Below, in pieces: positions 27,388 through 37,800 of a stretch of 64,000 nucleotides of DNA; position 1 is the first letter of the stretch, and every line of letters begins with the position of its first letter. The DNA comes from G963422445 sp963422445. Its GTDB lineage: Bacteria; Pseudomonadota; Alphaproteobacteria; Thalassobaculales; Thalassobaculaceae. The notes beneath the pieces are model-generated. The model ran no database searches. It saw only the letters and a program-made list of their open reading frames with translations, and was not told where the DNA came from. The stretch is taken from contig OY729512.2 in NCBI GenBank assembly GCA_963422445.2, positions 6,200,001-6,264,000 on the forward strand, in the 5' to 3' direction. A program made the position numbers and the translations under genes.

Positions 27388-28379
27388 GACGACACTCCCT
27401 CACTAGCCGCTAGGGGATGATGGCACCGCAACCAGCGCCCGGATGTCGGCTGGCTGACCTTTGGGGCGATCCGGCAGGCCGGGCTGGAGCGCGGACAGCG
27501 ATCCTGAAAGGCGCAGCCTTCCGGCAGGTTCAAGAGCGACGGGGCCATGCCCGGAATTTGCGCCAGCGGCACACCACGACGATTGCGGCTCGGTACCGAT
27601 CCGATCAATCCTTCGGTATAGGGATGTAACGGCCGGTCAAGAACATCGCCGACATGCCCCTGCTCGACGACCCGTCCGGCATACATTACGCAGATATCAT
27701 CAGCGAGCCCGGCCACGACGGACAGATCATGGGTAATCCAGATCAGGGCAGTGCCGCTTTCGACGCAAAGCTTCTGGACCTCAAACAGGATCTGGCCCTG
27801 GATCGTGACGTCGAGCGCAGTGGTCGGCTCATCGGCGACAATCAGATCAGGACGGTTGAGCAAGGCTATAGCAATGGCCACCCGCTGCCGCATGCCGCCG
27901 GAAAACTGATGTGGATAGGCCCTCAGACGTTCATCCGGCGACGGGATACCGACCTGGCCGAGAGCATCACGGGCCTGTTGGCGGGCAGCGTCGTGGCTGA
28001 TGTCCGTATGCGCCCGGACGGCCTCGATCATCTGGGTATCGATCCGCAACACCGGGTTCAAGGTCATCATCGGATCCTGAAACACCATGGCAATGCTGGC
28101 GCCGCGCAATGCTCGCATGCGCTCCGGCGTCGCCGTGACCAGATCCTCGCCACGGAATAGAATCTGTCCCCCGACAACCCGCCCCGGCACATCAACGAGG
28201 CCGAGCACGGAAAACCCGGTCACGGTTTTGCCAGACCCGGATTCGCCGACCAGACCAAGGACCTTGCCGCGATCAACGGTGAAGCTGACACCATCGACCG
28301 CCCGGGCAATACCATCCTTTGTAAAGAAGTGGGTTTGCAGATCCCTGACAGCCAGGGTCGGCAATTGCGATTCACTCAC
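27384..28379 (-). CDS. Peptide ABC transporter ATP-binding protein (DppD/OppD type)
   Basis: A 331-residue ATPase with Walker A GESGSGKT (45-52), signature QFSGGMRQR and Walker B LIVADEPTTALD. The C-terminal extension with EGCAFQDRCPRSSPAC is the oligopeptide-transporter domain. It lies 9 bp after the second permease gene and overlaps its partner ATPase by 4 bp. Together they energise the importer. Confidence 0.93.
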   Translation of the reverse strand: MSESQLPTLAVRDLQTHFFTKDGIARAVDGVSFTVDRGKVLGLVGESGSGKTVTGFSVLGLVDVPGRVVGGQILFRGEDLVTATPERMRALRGASIAMVFQDPMMTLNPVLRIDTQMIEAVRAHTDISHDAARQQARDALGQVGIPSPDERLRAYPHQFSGGMRQRVAIAIALLNRPDLIVADEPTTALDVTIQGQILFEVQKLCVESGTALIWITHDLSVVAGLADDICVMYAGRVVEQGHVGDVLDRPLHPYTEGLIGSVPSRNRRGVPLAQIPGMAPSLLNLPEGCAFQDRCPRSSPACRIAPKVSQPTSGRWLRCHHPLAASEGVSS

Positions 28380-28388
28380 CCGCCGCTC

Positions 28389-29330
28389 CTATTTCTGCAG
28401 CCGCGGGTTAAGGACATCGCGCAAACGATCCCCGACCAGATTGATACTGACGATGGTCACAAGCAGGGCAATACCCGGATAGACGCTGATCCAGTATTTG
28501 CCGCTCATAATGTACTCGAAACCGTTGGCGATCAGACGACCCAGTGAAGGCTCGGTCTGCGGCATGCCAAGGCCGAGAAAAGACAAAGTCGCCTCCAGCG
28601 AAATCGCGTGAGCGACCTGCATGGTTCCGACGACAATCAGCGGCGCAATGCAGTTCGGCAGGAGATGACGGAATATGATCCGGCGCTCCGACAGGCCGAG
28701 ACAGACCGCGGATTCGATATACTCGCGACGTCTTTCGACCAGCGCGGTGCCGCGAATGGTGCGGGCGTAATAGGCCCATTGCACCACCACCAGGGCGATA
28801 ATCGTCTTGTCAACACCCTTGCCAAGCGTGACCAACAGCACCAGCGCGACCAGAATCGCCGGAAAGCTGAGTTGGATATCGACGATCCGCATGATCAGAC
28901 TGTCAGTCCGGCCCCCTGCATACGCTGACACCAGGCCCACGGAAATGCCAATCAGCATCGCGATCACGCCACTGCCAATACCAACGCCCAGACTGATCCG
29001 CAACCCGTAGATCATCGCGCTCAGCATGTCGCGGCCGGCCCCGTCGGTTCCGAGATAGGCGACAGTACCCGTCATCATCGACTCGCCCGGAGTCAGCCGG
29101 CTGTCGAGAATGCTGACAGTCGCGAGATCGTAGGGATCGGTTGGCGCGAGGACCGGCGCAAGGATTGCGACCGCGGTGATCGCCGCAATGACCAGGAATC
29201 CGAGCACCGCGAGTTTGGACTCGCAGAAATCCGACAGGAATCGCCGAAACGGGGTTTCGACGTCGCTGCCCGAACTCAGGACATCCGCAACGTCGACCGC
29301 GATGTCCACTTTTTCATGGACCGCTGTCAT
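28389..29330 (-). CDS. Peptide ABC transporter permease (DppC type)
   Basis: A 313-residue inner-membrane permease. After a cytoplasmic N-terminus and TM1 (LAVLGFLVIAAITAVAILAP), the family's YLGTDGAGRDMLSAMIYGLR motif and the EAA-loop region (YIESAVCLGLSERRIIFRHL) follow. I set the start at the ATG at 29330, which overlaps the DppB-type stop; the open frame runs further upstream only as a shadow of that gene. Confidence 0.92.
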   Translation of the reverse strand: MTAVHEKVDIAVDVADVLSSGSDVETPFRRFLSDFCESKLAVLGFLVIAAITAVAILAPVLAPTDPYDLATVSILDSRLTPGESMMTGTVAYLGTDGAGRDMLSAMIYGLRISLGVGIGSGVIAMLIGISVGLVSAYAGGRTDSLIMRIVDIQLSFPAILVALVLLVTLGKGVDKTIIALVVVQWAYYARTIRGTALVERRREYIESAVCLGLSERRIIFRHLLPNCIAPLIVVGTMQVAHAISLEATLSFLGLGMPQTEPSLGRLIANGFEYIMSGKYWISVYPGIALLVTIVSINLVGDRLRDVLNPRLQK

Positions 29331-30304
29331 GCCTGCACATCCTGCAGCCGGACCCTGGGATCGAGCACCGAATAGAGAATATCGACGACCAGGTTTATGA
29401 AGACGAAGAGAAACACGATGATCATCAGATAGGCCACGATAACCGGACGATCGAGCAGGCCGATCGAGTCGATCAACAATTTGCCCATCCCCGGCCATGC
29501 AAAGACTGTCTCGGTCACCACAGAAAACGCGACCAGCCCACCGAATTCCAGACCAAGCACCGTGACCACGGGGATCATGATGTTTTTCATGACATGAACG
29601 AGGACGATACGGGCCTCGCCGAGGCCCTTGGCGCGGGCGAACTTGATGTAATCCTGATGCATCACTTCCCGGGTTCCGGCGCGGGCCAGACGGATCACCA
29701 TTGACAACTTGAAGAGCGCCAGATTGATCGCCGGCATCAGGATATGGCTGAAACCGTCCCAACTGAAGACGCTGACCGGCATTCCCAACACGATCTCGAC
29801 ATCGCCGCGTCCGGTCGACGGCAGCCAGCCGAGCATGACCGCAAACAACAAGATCATCATGATGCCGACCCAGAAGGTTGGCAGACTGAAGCCGAGGATC
29901 GACCCGGTCATGATGCTCCTCGCGGCCAGGGAAGACGGCCGCAACCCGGCCCACACGCCGAGCGGAATGCCAAAGATAATGGCAATCAGCAAGGCAACGA
30001 CCGCAAGTTCCATTGTCGCGGGCATCCGCTCGAGGATGAGCAGCAGACTCGGTTCATTGAACACGAAGGATTCACCGAGATCGCCCCTGATCGCCTTGGA
30101 CACAAACACGCCGTACTGAACGATGAACGGCTTGTCGAGGCCCATCGACTTGATGATTCGCTCGCGTTCTTCCTGATCGGCATCGTCGCTGACCAGAATC
30201 TCGACCGGATCACCGACCAGGAACACGCCAGCGAAGACAATGAACGACATGGCAATAACGACCACCATCGCCTGCAGCAGCCGCCTGATGATAAAAACGG
30301 TCAT
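29327..30304 (-). CDS. Peptide ABC transporter permease (DppB type)
   Basis: A 325-residue permease starting with IIRRLLQAMVVVIAMSFIVF, the usual N-terminal helix of DppB-type proteins. The EAA loop YIKFARAKGLGEARIVLVHV is present, followed by MIPVVTVLGLEFGGLV. It lies 73 bp after the binding-protein gene and overlaps the next permease gene by 4 bp. It pairs with the DppC-type subunit to form the channel. Confidence 0.93.
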   Translation of the reverse strand: MTVFIIRRLLQAMVVVIAMSFIVFAGVFLVGDPVEILVSDDADQEERERIIKSMGLDKPFIVQYGVFVSKAIRGDLGESFVFNEPSLLLILERMPATMELAVVALLIAIIFGIPLGVWAGLRPSSLAARSIMTGSILGFSLPTFWVGIMMILLFAVMLGWLPSTGRGDVEIVLGMPVSVFSWDGFSHILMPAINLALFKLSMVIRLARAGTREVMHQDYIKFARAKGLGEARIVLVHVMKNIMIPVVTVLGLEFGGLVAFSVVTETVFAWPGMGKLLIDSIGLLDRPVIVAYLMIIVFLFVFINLVVDILYSVLDPRVRLQDVQA

Positions 30305-30377
30305 CGCCTTTCCGCGAACCTTGGCTCAGCGCCGGTTTGCAGGGCGGGCACGACCGCGCGCCCGCCCTGTCCGGCCC

Positions 30378-31997
30378 TCATTCGATCGGGGCCAGATCGG
30401 TGCCGATGGTGCGTTCATCAGCCCGCGCGCCATAAGTCAGGCCTTTGCGGGTTGCCCAAGTGTTGACCTGATAATGCAGGGGAATGATGCCCTGATTCTC
30501 ACCGATGGCAATCTCCGTGGCCTTGGCCAAAAGCGCCGACCGTTTGGTATCGTCGACGGTGGCAAGCGCTTGCGTCAGCACTGCATCGACCTCCGGATGC
30601 GAATGCCGGCCGCGATTCGAAGCCCCTCGCCCCTTCGACTTGTCGTGCGTTGAGAGCAGGGATTTCAGCGGTGAGGATGACTCACCGGTGCCGGACCCCC
30701 AGCCGACCAGAATGAAACTGAATTCCGGCTCGCCATCCGCACCGCCTTTCGATGCCCGCTTGAAATAGACATTCTTGGGCATGGTCTCGACCTTGGTCGG
30801 GATACCCTGGGCCGACAGCATCTGTCCGATCGCTTCGCAAATCCGAGCATCGTTGATGTAGCGGTCATTCGGTCCGTGAATGGTAAGCCCGAACCCGTCT
30901 CCCCAGCCAGCCTCTTCCAATAGCGCCCTGGCGCCGGCGGGATCGTATTTTTCCGGTTCAAGTTTGTCGGATCGTCCGAAAAAGCCCTGCGGAAGCAACT
31001 GTCCGGCCGGAATTGCAACGCCTTCCATGACCCGTGCCACGATGGCATCGCGATTGATCATCATCGACAAGGCCTTGCGAACCCGTGCGTCGCGGAGCGG
31101 GTTCTTGTCCATCGGCTCGCCGTCTTTCGTGGTCACGAAAGGTGAACGGTCGCGGAATTGGTCCATGTGCAGATAGATCACGCGGTTCGACACCCCCGAA
31201 CTGAGCGCGACATCCGGTTCACTTTTCAGACGTTCAATATCCGACGTCGGGACATTGTCGATCATGTCGACATCGCCGGCGAGCAGGGCCGCGACCCGCG
31301 CCGGCTCGGTCTTGATGAACTTGAAGGTGATCCGGTCCCAGGGTTGGGCCAGCGGGCCGTTATAGGCGTCGAATTTCTCCAGGACGATACGATCGCCCTT
31401 CTTCCATTCAACGAACTTGTATGGCCCGGAGCCGATGGCCGCGGTGCCGTCGTTGAAGTCCTTGGCCGCAATTCCCTTGTTCTTACCAGACTGGCCGGTT
31501 CCCGTCGCCTCGCTCGACATGATCATGACGGTGGTCGTATCGTTCGGCATCAGAGGATAGGGAGCTTCGGTGATGATCTGCAGGGTATGATCATCAATCT
31601 TCTTCAGACTCTTGCCCTTGGTATAGGTCCGGAAACTCGAATTACCGCCTTCATAGGCATCGGCGCGCTCGAACGAGAAGATAATGTCGTCGACCGTCAG
31701 GTCGGATCCATCATGAAACTTGATGTCCTTTCGGAGCTTGTACTCCCAGGTCGTATCGTTGATCGCGTTCCAGGATTCTGCGGCGCGACCGACAAGCTGC
31801 ATCGACGGCGTCCAGTCGGTCAGACGATCGAAGATATGGCCGAGCATGGCGTTGTTCGGGCCAAGATTGTGAAAATACGGGTCAATCGAGGACGGTTCCG
31901 AGCGAATTCCGATTACGACATCGGCCGCCAGCACCGGTGTCGAAAGCGTTACAGCCAAAGCTGTGGCCAGACCAAACTGGCGCAAGGATTTCATCAT
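30378..31997 (-). CDS. Peptide ABC transporter substrate-binding protein (family 5)
   Basis: A 539-residue periplasmic binding protein with a clear signal peptide (LATALAVTLSTPVLAA, cleavage near residue 24). Family-5 features are IGIRSEPSSIDPYFHN and the NPLRDARVRKALSMMINRDA block. The protein captures a peptide, nickel-complex or similar ligand; the exact ligand is not predictable. First gene of a five-gene importer operon that ends with an N-formylglutamate amidohydrolase. Confidence 0.93.
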   Translation of the reverse strand: MMKSLRQFGLATALAVTLSTPVLAADVVIGIRSEPSSIDPYFHNLGPNNAMLGHIFDRLTDWTPSMQLVGRAAESWNAINDTTWEYKLRKDIKFHDGSDLTVDDIIFSFERADAYEGGNSSFRTYTKGKSLKKIDDHTLQIITEAPYPLMPNDTTTVMIMSSEATGTGQSGKNKGIAAKDFNDGTAAIGSGPYKFVEWKKGDRIVLEKFDAYNGPLAQPWDRITFKFIKTEPARVAALLAGDVDMIDNVPTSDIERLKSEPDVALSSGVSNRVIYLHMDQFRDRSPFVTTKDGEPMDKNPLRDARVRKALSMMINRDAIVARVMEGVAIPAGQLLPQGFFGRSDKLEPEKYDPAGARALLEEAGWGDGFGLTIHGPNDRYINDARICEAIGQMLSAQGIPTKVETMPKNVYFKRASKGGADGEPEFSFILVGWGSGTGESSSPLKSLLSTHDKSKGRGASNRGRHSHPEVDAVLTQALATVDDTKRSALLAKATEIAIGENQGIIPLHYQVNTWATRKGLTYGARADERTIGTDLAPIE

Positions 31998-32661
31998 CTG
32001 TCTCCTGTTCCTCCGGTTTTGGCCGACCTGCCGTGTCGCACAATGCGGGTTTTGCAGGACGGCATCCGTGCCATGCTCCGCAGTCTGACCCAGACGGGCC
32101 TGTCAGGCAACTCCCAAACGCAGCAACACGTAACGGTCCCGCCACATGTCTGCCCCGATCTCCGTCCTGCCGCGACATGCCGTCAAGGCGCTCGTTCCAA
32201 CGCCCCGGGGCAATCGCATCATTGGCGGCGCAGGACAGCGTTCCGAAACCGTCCCGGGCCTCGGATTGTTGCCAAGGTCGGTGCCTGGTCGGCCCTGATT
32301 CAGACGGCATCCCGATTGCAGGACACCGTTCAATATCGCCGAATGTCCCGGCGGTCCCGACGCTTCCAGCGCCGACGTGGCAATCTGGAGCACCCGCCCG
32401 GAGCAATTCCGGTGGCCCAAGCGACACTCCAGTTTCCGATCGAAGGTGGGGCATTACGAACGGCTTGATGACGCTCGCCGTCGTCGATGGGCCGTATCGT
32501 CATTGGTGATCCGCGACGGAAACCGGGGCTTCGCCCAAACACCCCGGCTCCCGGCCTGACGACGATCCGGCTATTCGCCCCTTCTCAACTGTGAGAAGGA
32601 TCAAATCCCCACGGTGTGTTGAACGATCCGGGGATCGTGGTCGATCATCGCGAGCAACACG
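31998..32661. other. Upstream region of the importer operon, no gene supported
   Basis: About 660 bp before the IS5-type insertion. Many short frames overlap on both strands and none resembles a known protein. A perfect 8-bp hairpin CCTTCTCA-ACTG-TGAGAAGG lies at 32580-32599 without a following T-run. Sequence just left of the IS belongs to an older IS5-like element whose right part resumes at 33851. Confidence 0.4.
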
Positions 32662-32665
32662 CTAG

Positions 32666-33846
32666 GGAATGTCTGAACAAGTCGGTTTTTTCGTGTATAC
32701 GGGTGTCGTGGCCCGTGGATGAAACGCCAGAGCCCATCGGGGACGTGTTGTCGTGCCAGGAAATGGGGATTTCGATGCCCGAGCCGACCGTCCCCGCCGC
32801 CTTGCGGCGGTTGCGGACGGACTCCCCCCACGTCAGGCGGTGGCGCCGCGCCCCGCGATGAGCAGATTGGTGAACCCGAGCAGCACGGCGATGCGTTGCG
32901 TGGTCTTCGTCAGCCCCCGATAGCGCACCTTCGCGTAGCCGAAGTGGCGCTTCACATACAGGAACGGATGTTCCACCTTGGCCCGAACCGACGCCTTGCG
33001 CTTCTCCGCCGCCGCCTCCGGGCCCGCCTGGTCCAGCCCCCGGCGCTTGCCAGGCTTCATCGCCACCTCCCAGTCCACGTCCGTGTCCCGGTTCTCCGCG
33101 CGCTTGTCCACCCCCTGATAGCCCGCGTCACCCCACACCTGCTCCTCGCCCCCGTGCAACAGCGCGTGCGCCGTCGCCACATCCGAGACATTCGCCGGCG
33201 TCGTCTCCACGCTGTGTGTCAAGCCCGACTGCGCATCCACCCCGATGTGCGCCTTCATCCCGAAATGCCACTGATTGCCCTTCTTCGTCTGATGCATCTC
33301 CGGGTCCCGCTCGCCCTTGCGGTTCTTCGTCGACGACGGCGCGGCAATGAGACTCGCGTCCACGATCGTCCCCGTGCTCAAGCGGTGTCCGAGAGAGGCC
33401 AGATGTGCGTTGATCTCCTCGAACAGCGTCTCGCCCAGACCGTGCGTCTCCAGCAAGTGGCGGAAATGCAGGATCGTCGTCTCGTCAGGCAGCGCACCCG
33501 AGAGGCGCAACCCCACAAACCGCCGTACCGACTTCACCTCGTAGAGCAGGTCCTCCATCCCAGGGTCGCTCAGAGTGTAGAACAGCTGCACGCAGTGCAC
33601 CCGCAGCATCACGCTCAGCGGATAGGGTCGCCGACCGCGACCGGCCTTCGGGTAGAACGGCTCGATGCGGGCCTCCAGCCTCTCCCAGGGAACCAGCCCG
33701 TCCATCTTCTCGAGAAAGACCTCGCGCCGCGTCCGACGCTTCTTCAGGGCGTGCCCCAGCTCCGCAAACGTTGCTTGCTCCATGGCTCGCACTCCACTCC
33801 GTCACCAAGAAACCAATGTGCCAAAACCAACTTGTTCAGACAATCC
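32666..33846 (-). mobile_element. IS5-family insertion sequence, complete
   Basis: A 1181-bp element with about 24-bp terminal inverted repeats (GGAATGTCTGAACAAGTCGG and the complement of its partner GGATTGTCTGAACAAGTTGG) flanked by an exact CTAG duplication (32662-32665 and 33847-33850). Four-bp YTAR-type duplications are typical of the IS5 group. It inserted into an older IS5-like transposase gene, whose 3' part continues at 33851. Confidence 0.92.
32833..33783 (-). CDS. IS5-family transposase
   Basis: A 316-residue DDE transposase filling the IS. The N-terminal DUF772-type region (RGRRPYPLSVMLRVHCVQLF, SDPGMEDLLYEV) is followed by the catalytic segments TIVDASLIAAP (first Asp), VWGDAGYQG (second Asp) and AKVEHPFLYVKRHFGYAKVR (Glu), in the normal order. 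The ATG at 33783 is preferred to an in-frame start nine bases earlier. Appears intact. Confidence 0.92.
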   Translation of the reverse strand: MEQATFAELGHALKKRRTRREVFLEKMDGLVPWERLEARIEPFYPKAGRGRRPYPLSVMLRVHCVQLFYTLSDPGMEDLLYEVKSVRRFVGLRLSGALPDETTILHFRHLLETHGLGETLFEEINAHLASLGHRLSTGTIVDASLIAAPSSTKNRKGERDPEMHQTKKGNQWHFGMKAHIGVDAQSGLTHSVETTPANVSDVATAHALLHGGEEQVWGDAGYQGVDKRAENRDTDVDWEVAMKPGKRRGLDQAGPEAAAEKRKASVRAKVEHPFLYVKRHFGYAKVRYRGLTKTTQRIAVLLGFTNLLIAGRGATA

Positions 33847-33850
33847 CTAG

Positions 33851-34377
33851 GGGGCGTTGCTGGAACCTCTGGTGGATGAGCCGGACGATGAGTGGCTGAT
33901 GATGCACGCCAGTCATCTCAAGGTACATCCCCATGTGGCCGGTGCGGTCGGTGGCCATCAGGCGATGGGTCGCACAAAAGGGGGCTGAACACGAAGCTGC
34001 ACTTGGCTGTGGACGCGCATGGGATGCCGGTGCGGGTGTCGGTGACCGAGGGGACGGCAGCAGATTGCAGTCAAGCGGTCGAGCTGATTGAAGGGATAGA
34101 TGCCGAGTCCTTGTTGGCGGACAAGGCCTGTGACACGACTGCCATCCTGTCTTATTGTGAGGAGCATGAAGTCATTCCAGCGGTTCCGCCGAAGCGCAAC
34201 CGCAAGCACCCCAGAGCGTATGATGTCCATCTCTACCGGCACCGGCATTTGGTGGAGAACGCGTTTCTGTGGCTCAAGCGTTGGCGTGGGATTGCCACGC
34301 GATACGCCAAGAATGCCGCATCGTTCCTCGCCGCGGTGCAGATTCGGTGTCTGGCGCTCTGGGCTGGCATTTCGTGA
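33851..34377 (+). pseudogene. Older IS5-like transposase, 3' part, frameshifted
   Basis: Just after the IS5 insertion the frame reads VDEPDDEWLMMHASHLKVHP and AGAVGGHQAMGRTKGG. After a frameshift at about 33985 it continues LNTKLHLAVDAHGMPVRVSV, DKACDTTAILSYCEEHEVI and ENAFLWLKRWRGIATRYAKN. These are the DDE segments of an IS5/IS1031-type transposase. The 5' part is lost or unrecognisable left of 32661. The gene was already decaying or was broken by the IS5 insertion. Confidence 0.75.
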
Positions 34378-34853
34378 CGACACTATCTAGCACTGAAGTG
34401 CGGCCGAAATGGTTCATTTTGGAGTGGTCCTCCGGGTTCGACGATGGAGGTCATCTCAATAGCACGGGATACGCCGTCCACTGGCGGCCTTGGTGTTCCT
34501 GACTTCGACGGTTTGTACGTGCAAGTAATTGATATTCTGTGATTTTCATATGTTTCTGGGCACTATATTCTGCGGTGTTCTCCAGAGTGATGACGGATAC
34601 CGAGTTCCGTTCAGCCGCGCATGAACACCTGGCACGCGAGATTTTCCGGCGAGTGCGCGAAAAAGAAGATGTGGAATGATATCGGCGAGACTATGTGTTG
34701 AATTTCCTCATACGCTGATTTCCGGCTTGATGAGGATGTCGTAGGGGCTTAGGCTCGATGCGGATGGCCTGTCGAAGCATGGCTGGGAAGGCGGCGTGTC
34801 GATCTCGGCGCCAGCGTAGGGCGTAGGAGGGTTGCCGCTCCTGGATGGACGCC
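34378..34853. other. Region upstream of cas13a, no gene supported
   Basis: About 475 bp. A 29-codon frame at 34590-34679 (MTDTEFRSAAHEHLAREIFR, ending EKEDVE) is the only tidy plus-strand frame and may be a relic. On the minus strand a short frame ends in SPYDILIKPEISV near 34700 and looks like a lost gene's C-terminus. The part around 34515-34580 is AT-richer than its surroundings. No adaptation gene (cas1, cas2) is hidden here. Confidence 0.45.
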
Positions 34854-34870
34854 TAATATGCGGCATATTA
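34854..34870. promoter_or_regulatory. 17-bp palindrome upstream of cas13a (possible operator)
   Basis: TAATATGC-G-GCATATTA is a perfect inverted repeat with a 1-nt centre, ending 25 bp before the cas13a start codon. It lies where a promoter or the -10 to +20 region should be, and its AT-rich arms stand out against GC-rich flanks. It could bind a dimeric regulator. No regulator gene is adjacent. The role is inferred. Confidence 0.5.
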
Positions 34871-34895
34871 TGACGAGAAGCGAGACAAATCCCAT

Positions 34896-37800
34896 ATGTT
34901 GATCGTCAGACCTTATGGCCGGAGCGATGCGGATCGCGAGACCGAGGCTGGCCCGCTCCGCCGGCGGCTGTTGCTCCGGCCGGACCATGCCGACGGGCGT
35001 GAAATCCCGGACTTCGCCGACGGGCATCCCGAACTGCTGGTCGCGCAGTGGATTTCGGCGATAGACAAGATCGCCCGCAAGCCCGCCGGCTCGAAGAAGC
35101 CGACGCCGGAACAGCGGCGATTGCGGGAAGCGCTGGGCGGGGCGGCCTGGATCGTCCTCAGGGATAGATTGCCGGAGGGCCGGGCGGACGAACTCGAAAA
35201 GCTGTGGCGGCGCAAGCTCCACCCTTACGGCGACGGGAACGACCACGCTTCGGGCCGGGAGAAGGGACGGTGGTATGCCCGCTTTGCCGGCGCGGAAGCG
35301 GCGGACATCGCCCGGAGGATCGAAGAACATTTGCATGAAGCGGAATACCGCATCGGCGGCAGCCGGCCGAACAAGCGGCAGGGCCGGCTCGCCGCGCGGG
35401 CGCAGAGCATTGCAGGCAATGTCGCCACGCCCGTTTGCGAACTGCCGCAGGCCGGATGGGCGGATGCGGACCTCGAACGCTACCGGAAGGCGGGCGATGT
35501 CGCGGGGGCGATAAAGCGCGAGGCCGAGGCCGAGGAAGCGGAGAAACGCCGCGTCGGCCCGGCAGTTGCCGCCAGGGCGCTTCACGGGCATTACGCGAAG
35601 CTGTTTTGCGGCGAGAACGGTATCCCGCTTTCCATCGCCGAGGCGAAGCATGATGCCGGCCTGTTCGCCCTGCATATGGCGGTGCGCGACGCCTACACGC
35701 GCATCCTCAAGAACCATGGCAAGGACCGCCCGCAGCACGGCGCGCGGCGGCGTAAAGTCTCCGCGCTGCTGCCGGCGGACATGGACGCCCTGTTCCGGCT
35801 CGCCGGGGCGATGGGGGGCAACCGCAAACTTGATGCGCTGGTCCGCCTCGGCAAGTTGATCCACTACGATGCGACGCCGGCCCCGAACGAGAGATCGGGG
35901 ACCGGGGACGAGCCGGTTCACGCCGTGGACCGCTGGCCGCGCGGTGCCGACATCGAGCGCAGCCGCTACCGGACCAGCGCCGGCCAAGCGGAAATCAAGC
36001 GCAACGAAGCCTTCGTGCGCGTCTGGCGCGGCGTCATCGCGCTGGCCCAGCGGACGCTGACCGACTGGGCGGGCCCGGCGGGCAACATCGATCGGGACAT
36101 TCTGGGCGTCTGCGAAACCGGGAAAGCCTGTGGCGAAAAATTCAACGAGGAGGCCTTTGACAACAAATTGCCGATCCTGTTCGGCGACCGGGCGTGCCTG
36201 TTCCGCGAGAAGGCGGACGGGAAGGACGTCCTGCGGCTCGCGCTGAAGGGCTGGGCCGGGCTGCGCAACGGCTCCTTCCATTTCAAGGGCCGCGGCGGCT
36301 TCGTCCGCGCCCTGTGCGTGGGAACCGAGAGCCTTGGCGGCGGCGCGGAGGAGCCGGTTCGCGAACTCCTGACGACGGACAGGCGGCTGCGGCGCGCGCG
36401 CCTCGTCGAGTCGTTGCGCGCCGCCCATGTCGAGCATTATTACGACACTGGACAACTCGAAGCGCTGCTTGTCGCAGTCGCCGACGGCAGATCGGCGCAG
36501 TCGCCCCTGCCCCGCTTCCGCCGCGTGCTGGACCGGGCGGAGAATGCATGGCGGAAGAGGAAGGATGACCGCCTCCGCCTGCCGGGGCCGGAAAACCGAC
36601 GGGACATGGAGGCGAATCCCGGCCGGCTGGCGCGCTACATCGCGCTCAAGACGCTCTATGAGCGCGCCTTCCCAAGCTGGCTTGAAGACCAGGACGCCGA
36701 GGCGCTGAACGACTGGATCGACCGCGCTGCGGGCCGTGCGACGAAAGAGGCGCGCAGCATCAACAATGACCCGGACGCCGCCGCCCGCACCGCCGGCCTG
36801 GTCTGGCTGGCGGAAGGCGATGGCATCGCCGATTTCATGGACCGGCTGGCCGCCGAGACGGCAAGCGAATACCGCATCCAGCGCGGCTATGCGAGCGATC
36901 CGGACGCCGCGCGCAAGCAGGCGGGGCATATCGAAAACCTGCGCTGCGATGTCATCGCCCAGGCGCTCGCCGCATATTTGAGGGAAGCCGGATTCGGCTG
37001 GACGCTGGACGACCCGCCTGAGGGATCGCTTCCGGACGGTAGGAAGGCCGATCTCGATAAAATTGCCTTGCCGCCTGCGGACGGCGCCGGAGCGGCGGAA
37101 GACTGGCTCGCCCGGCTCTATTTCCTGCTGCACATGGTCCCGGTGGAAGCGGCCGGGAACCTGCGCCACCAGCTGCGCAAATGGTCGGTTCTGGAACGCA
37201 AACAGTCGGCGCTCGAAGGTGAGCCGGATGTGGATGTCGGGGCGGTCGAAAGGATTCTCGATCTCTATCTCGACATGCACGACGCCAGGTTCGAGGGCGG
37301 CGAGGGCGTTGCCGGCGCGGCGGCGCTCAGGGGCCTGTTCGTCAGCGAGGCGCAGTTCCGCCGGGTCTGCCCGGAAAGCCCCGGCGCGGACTCCGCCGGC
37401 CATGTGCCCTGGCGCGGCCTGCGCGAGATGCTGCGTTTCGGCGGGGGCGAGCCGAGGCTGATGCCGACGTTCCGGGAACGGCCCATAGACGCCGCAATGG
37501 TGGATCAACTCGAAGCGCTGGAAAAGAGGCCGGAAGGCGTCGGCCTTTCCCCTGTCGCCAAGGCCCACGCGCGGCGCGAGAAGCTCCATGCCTGGTGGGT
37601 GAGGAAGAAGAAGCTGTCTCCTGAAGACGGGAATGCCTACCGCGAAGCGCTCGAAACAGTCGTCCGCCATCGGCATCTCGCCGCCCATGTCCGGCTCGTC
37701 AACCACGCCCGGCTGCACCGGCTGGCGATGGCCGTGCTCGGCCGGCTGGCCGACTATGCCGGCCTCTGGGAGCGCGACCTCTATTTCGCAACGCTCCCGC

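Noticed and set aside
32580..32599. CCTTCTCA-ACTG-TGAGAAGG hairpin as a terminator
   Set aside because: No T-run follows on either strand and no gene ends nearby.
37665..37690. RHLAAH as the second HEPN motif of Cas13a
   Set aside because: In the recalled R. capsulatus alignment this position is not catalytic and lies about 110 residues before RRDLLH, which matches the known second HEPN motif.
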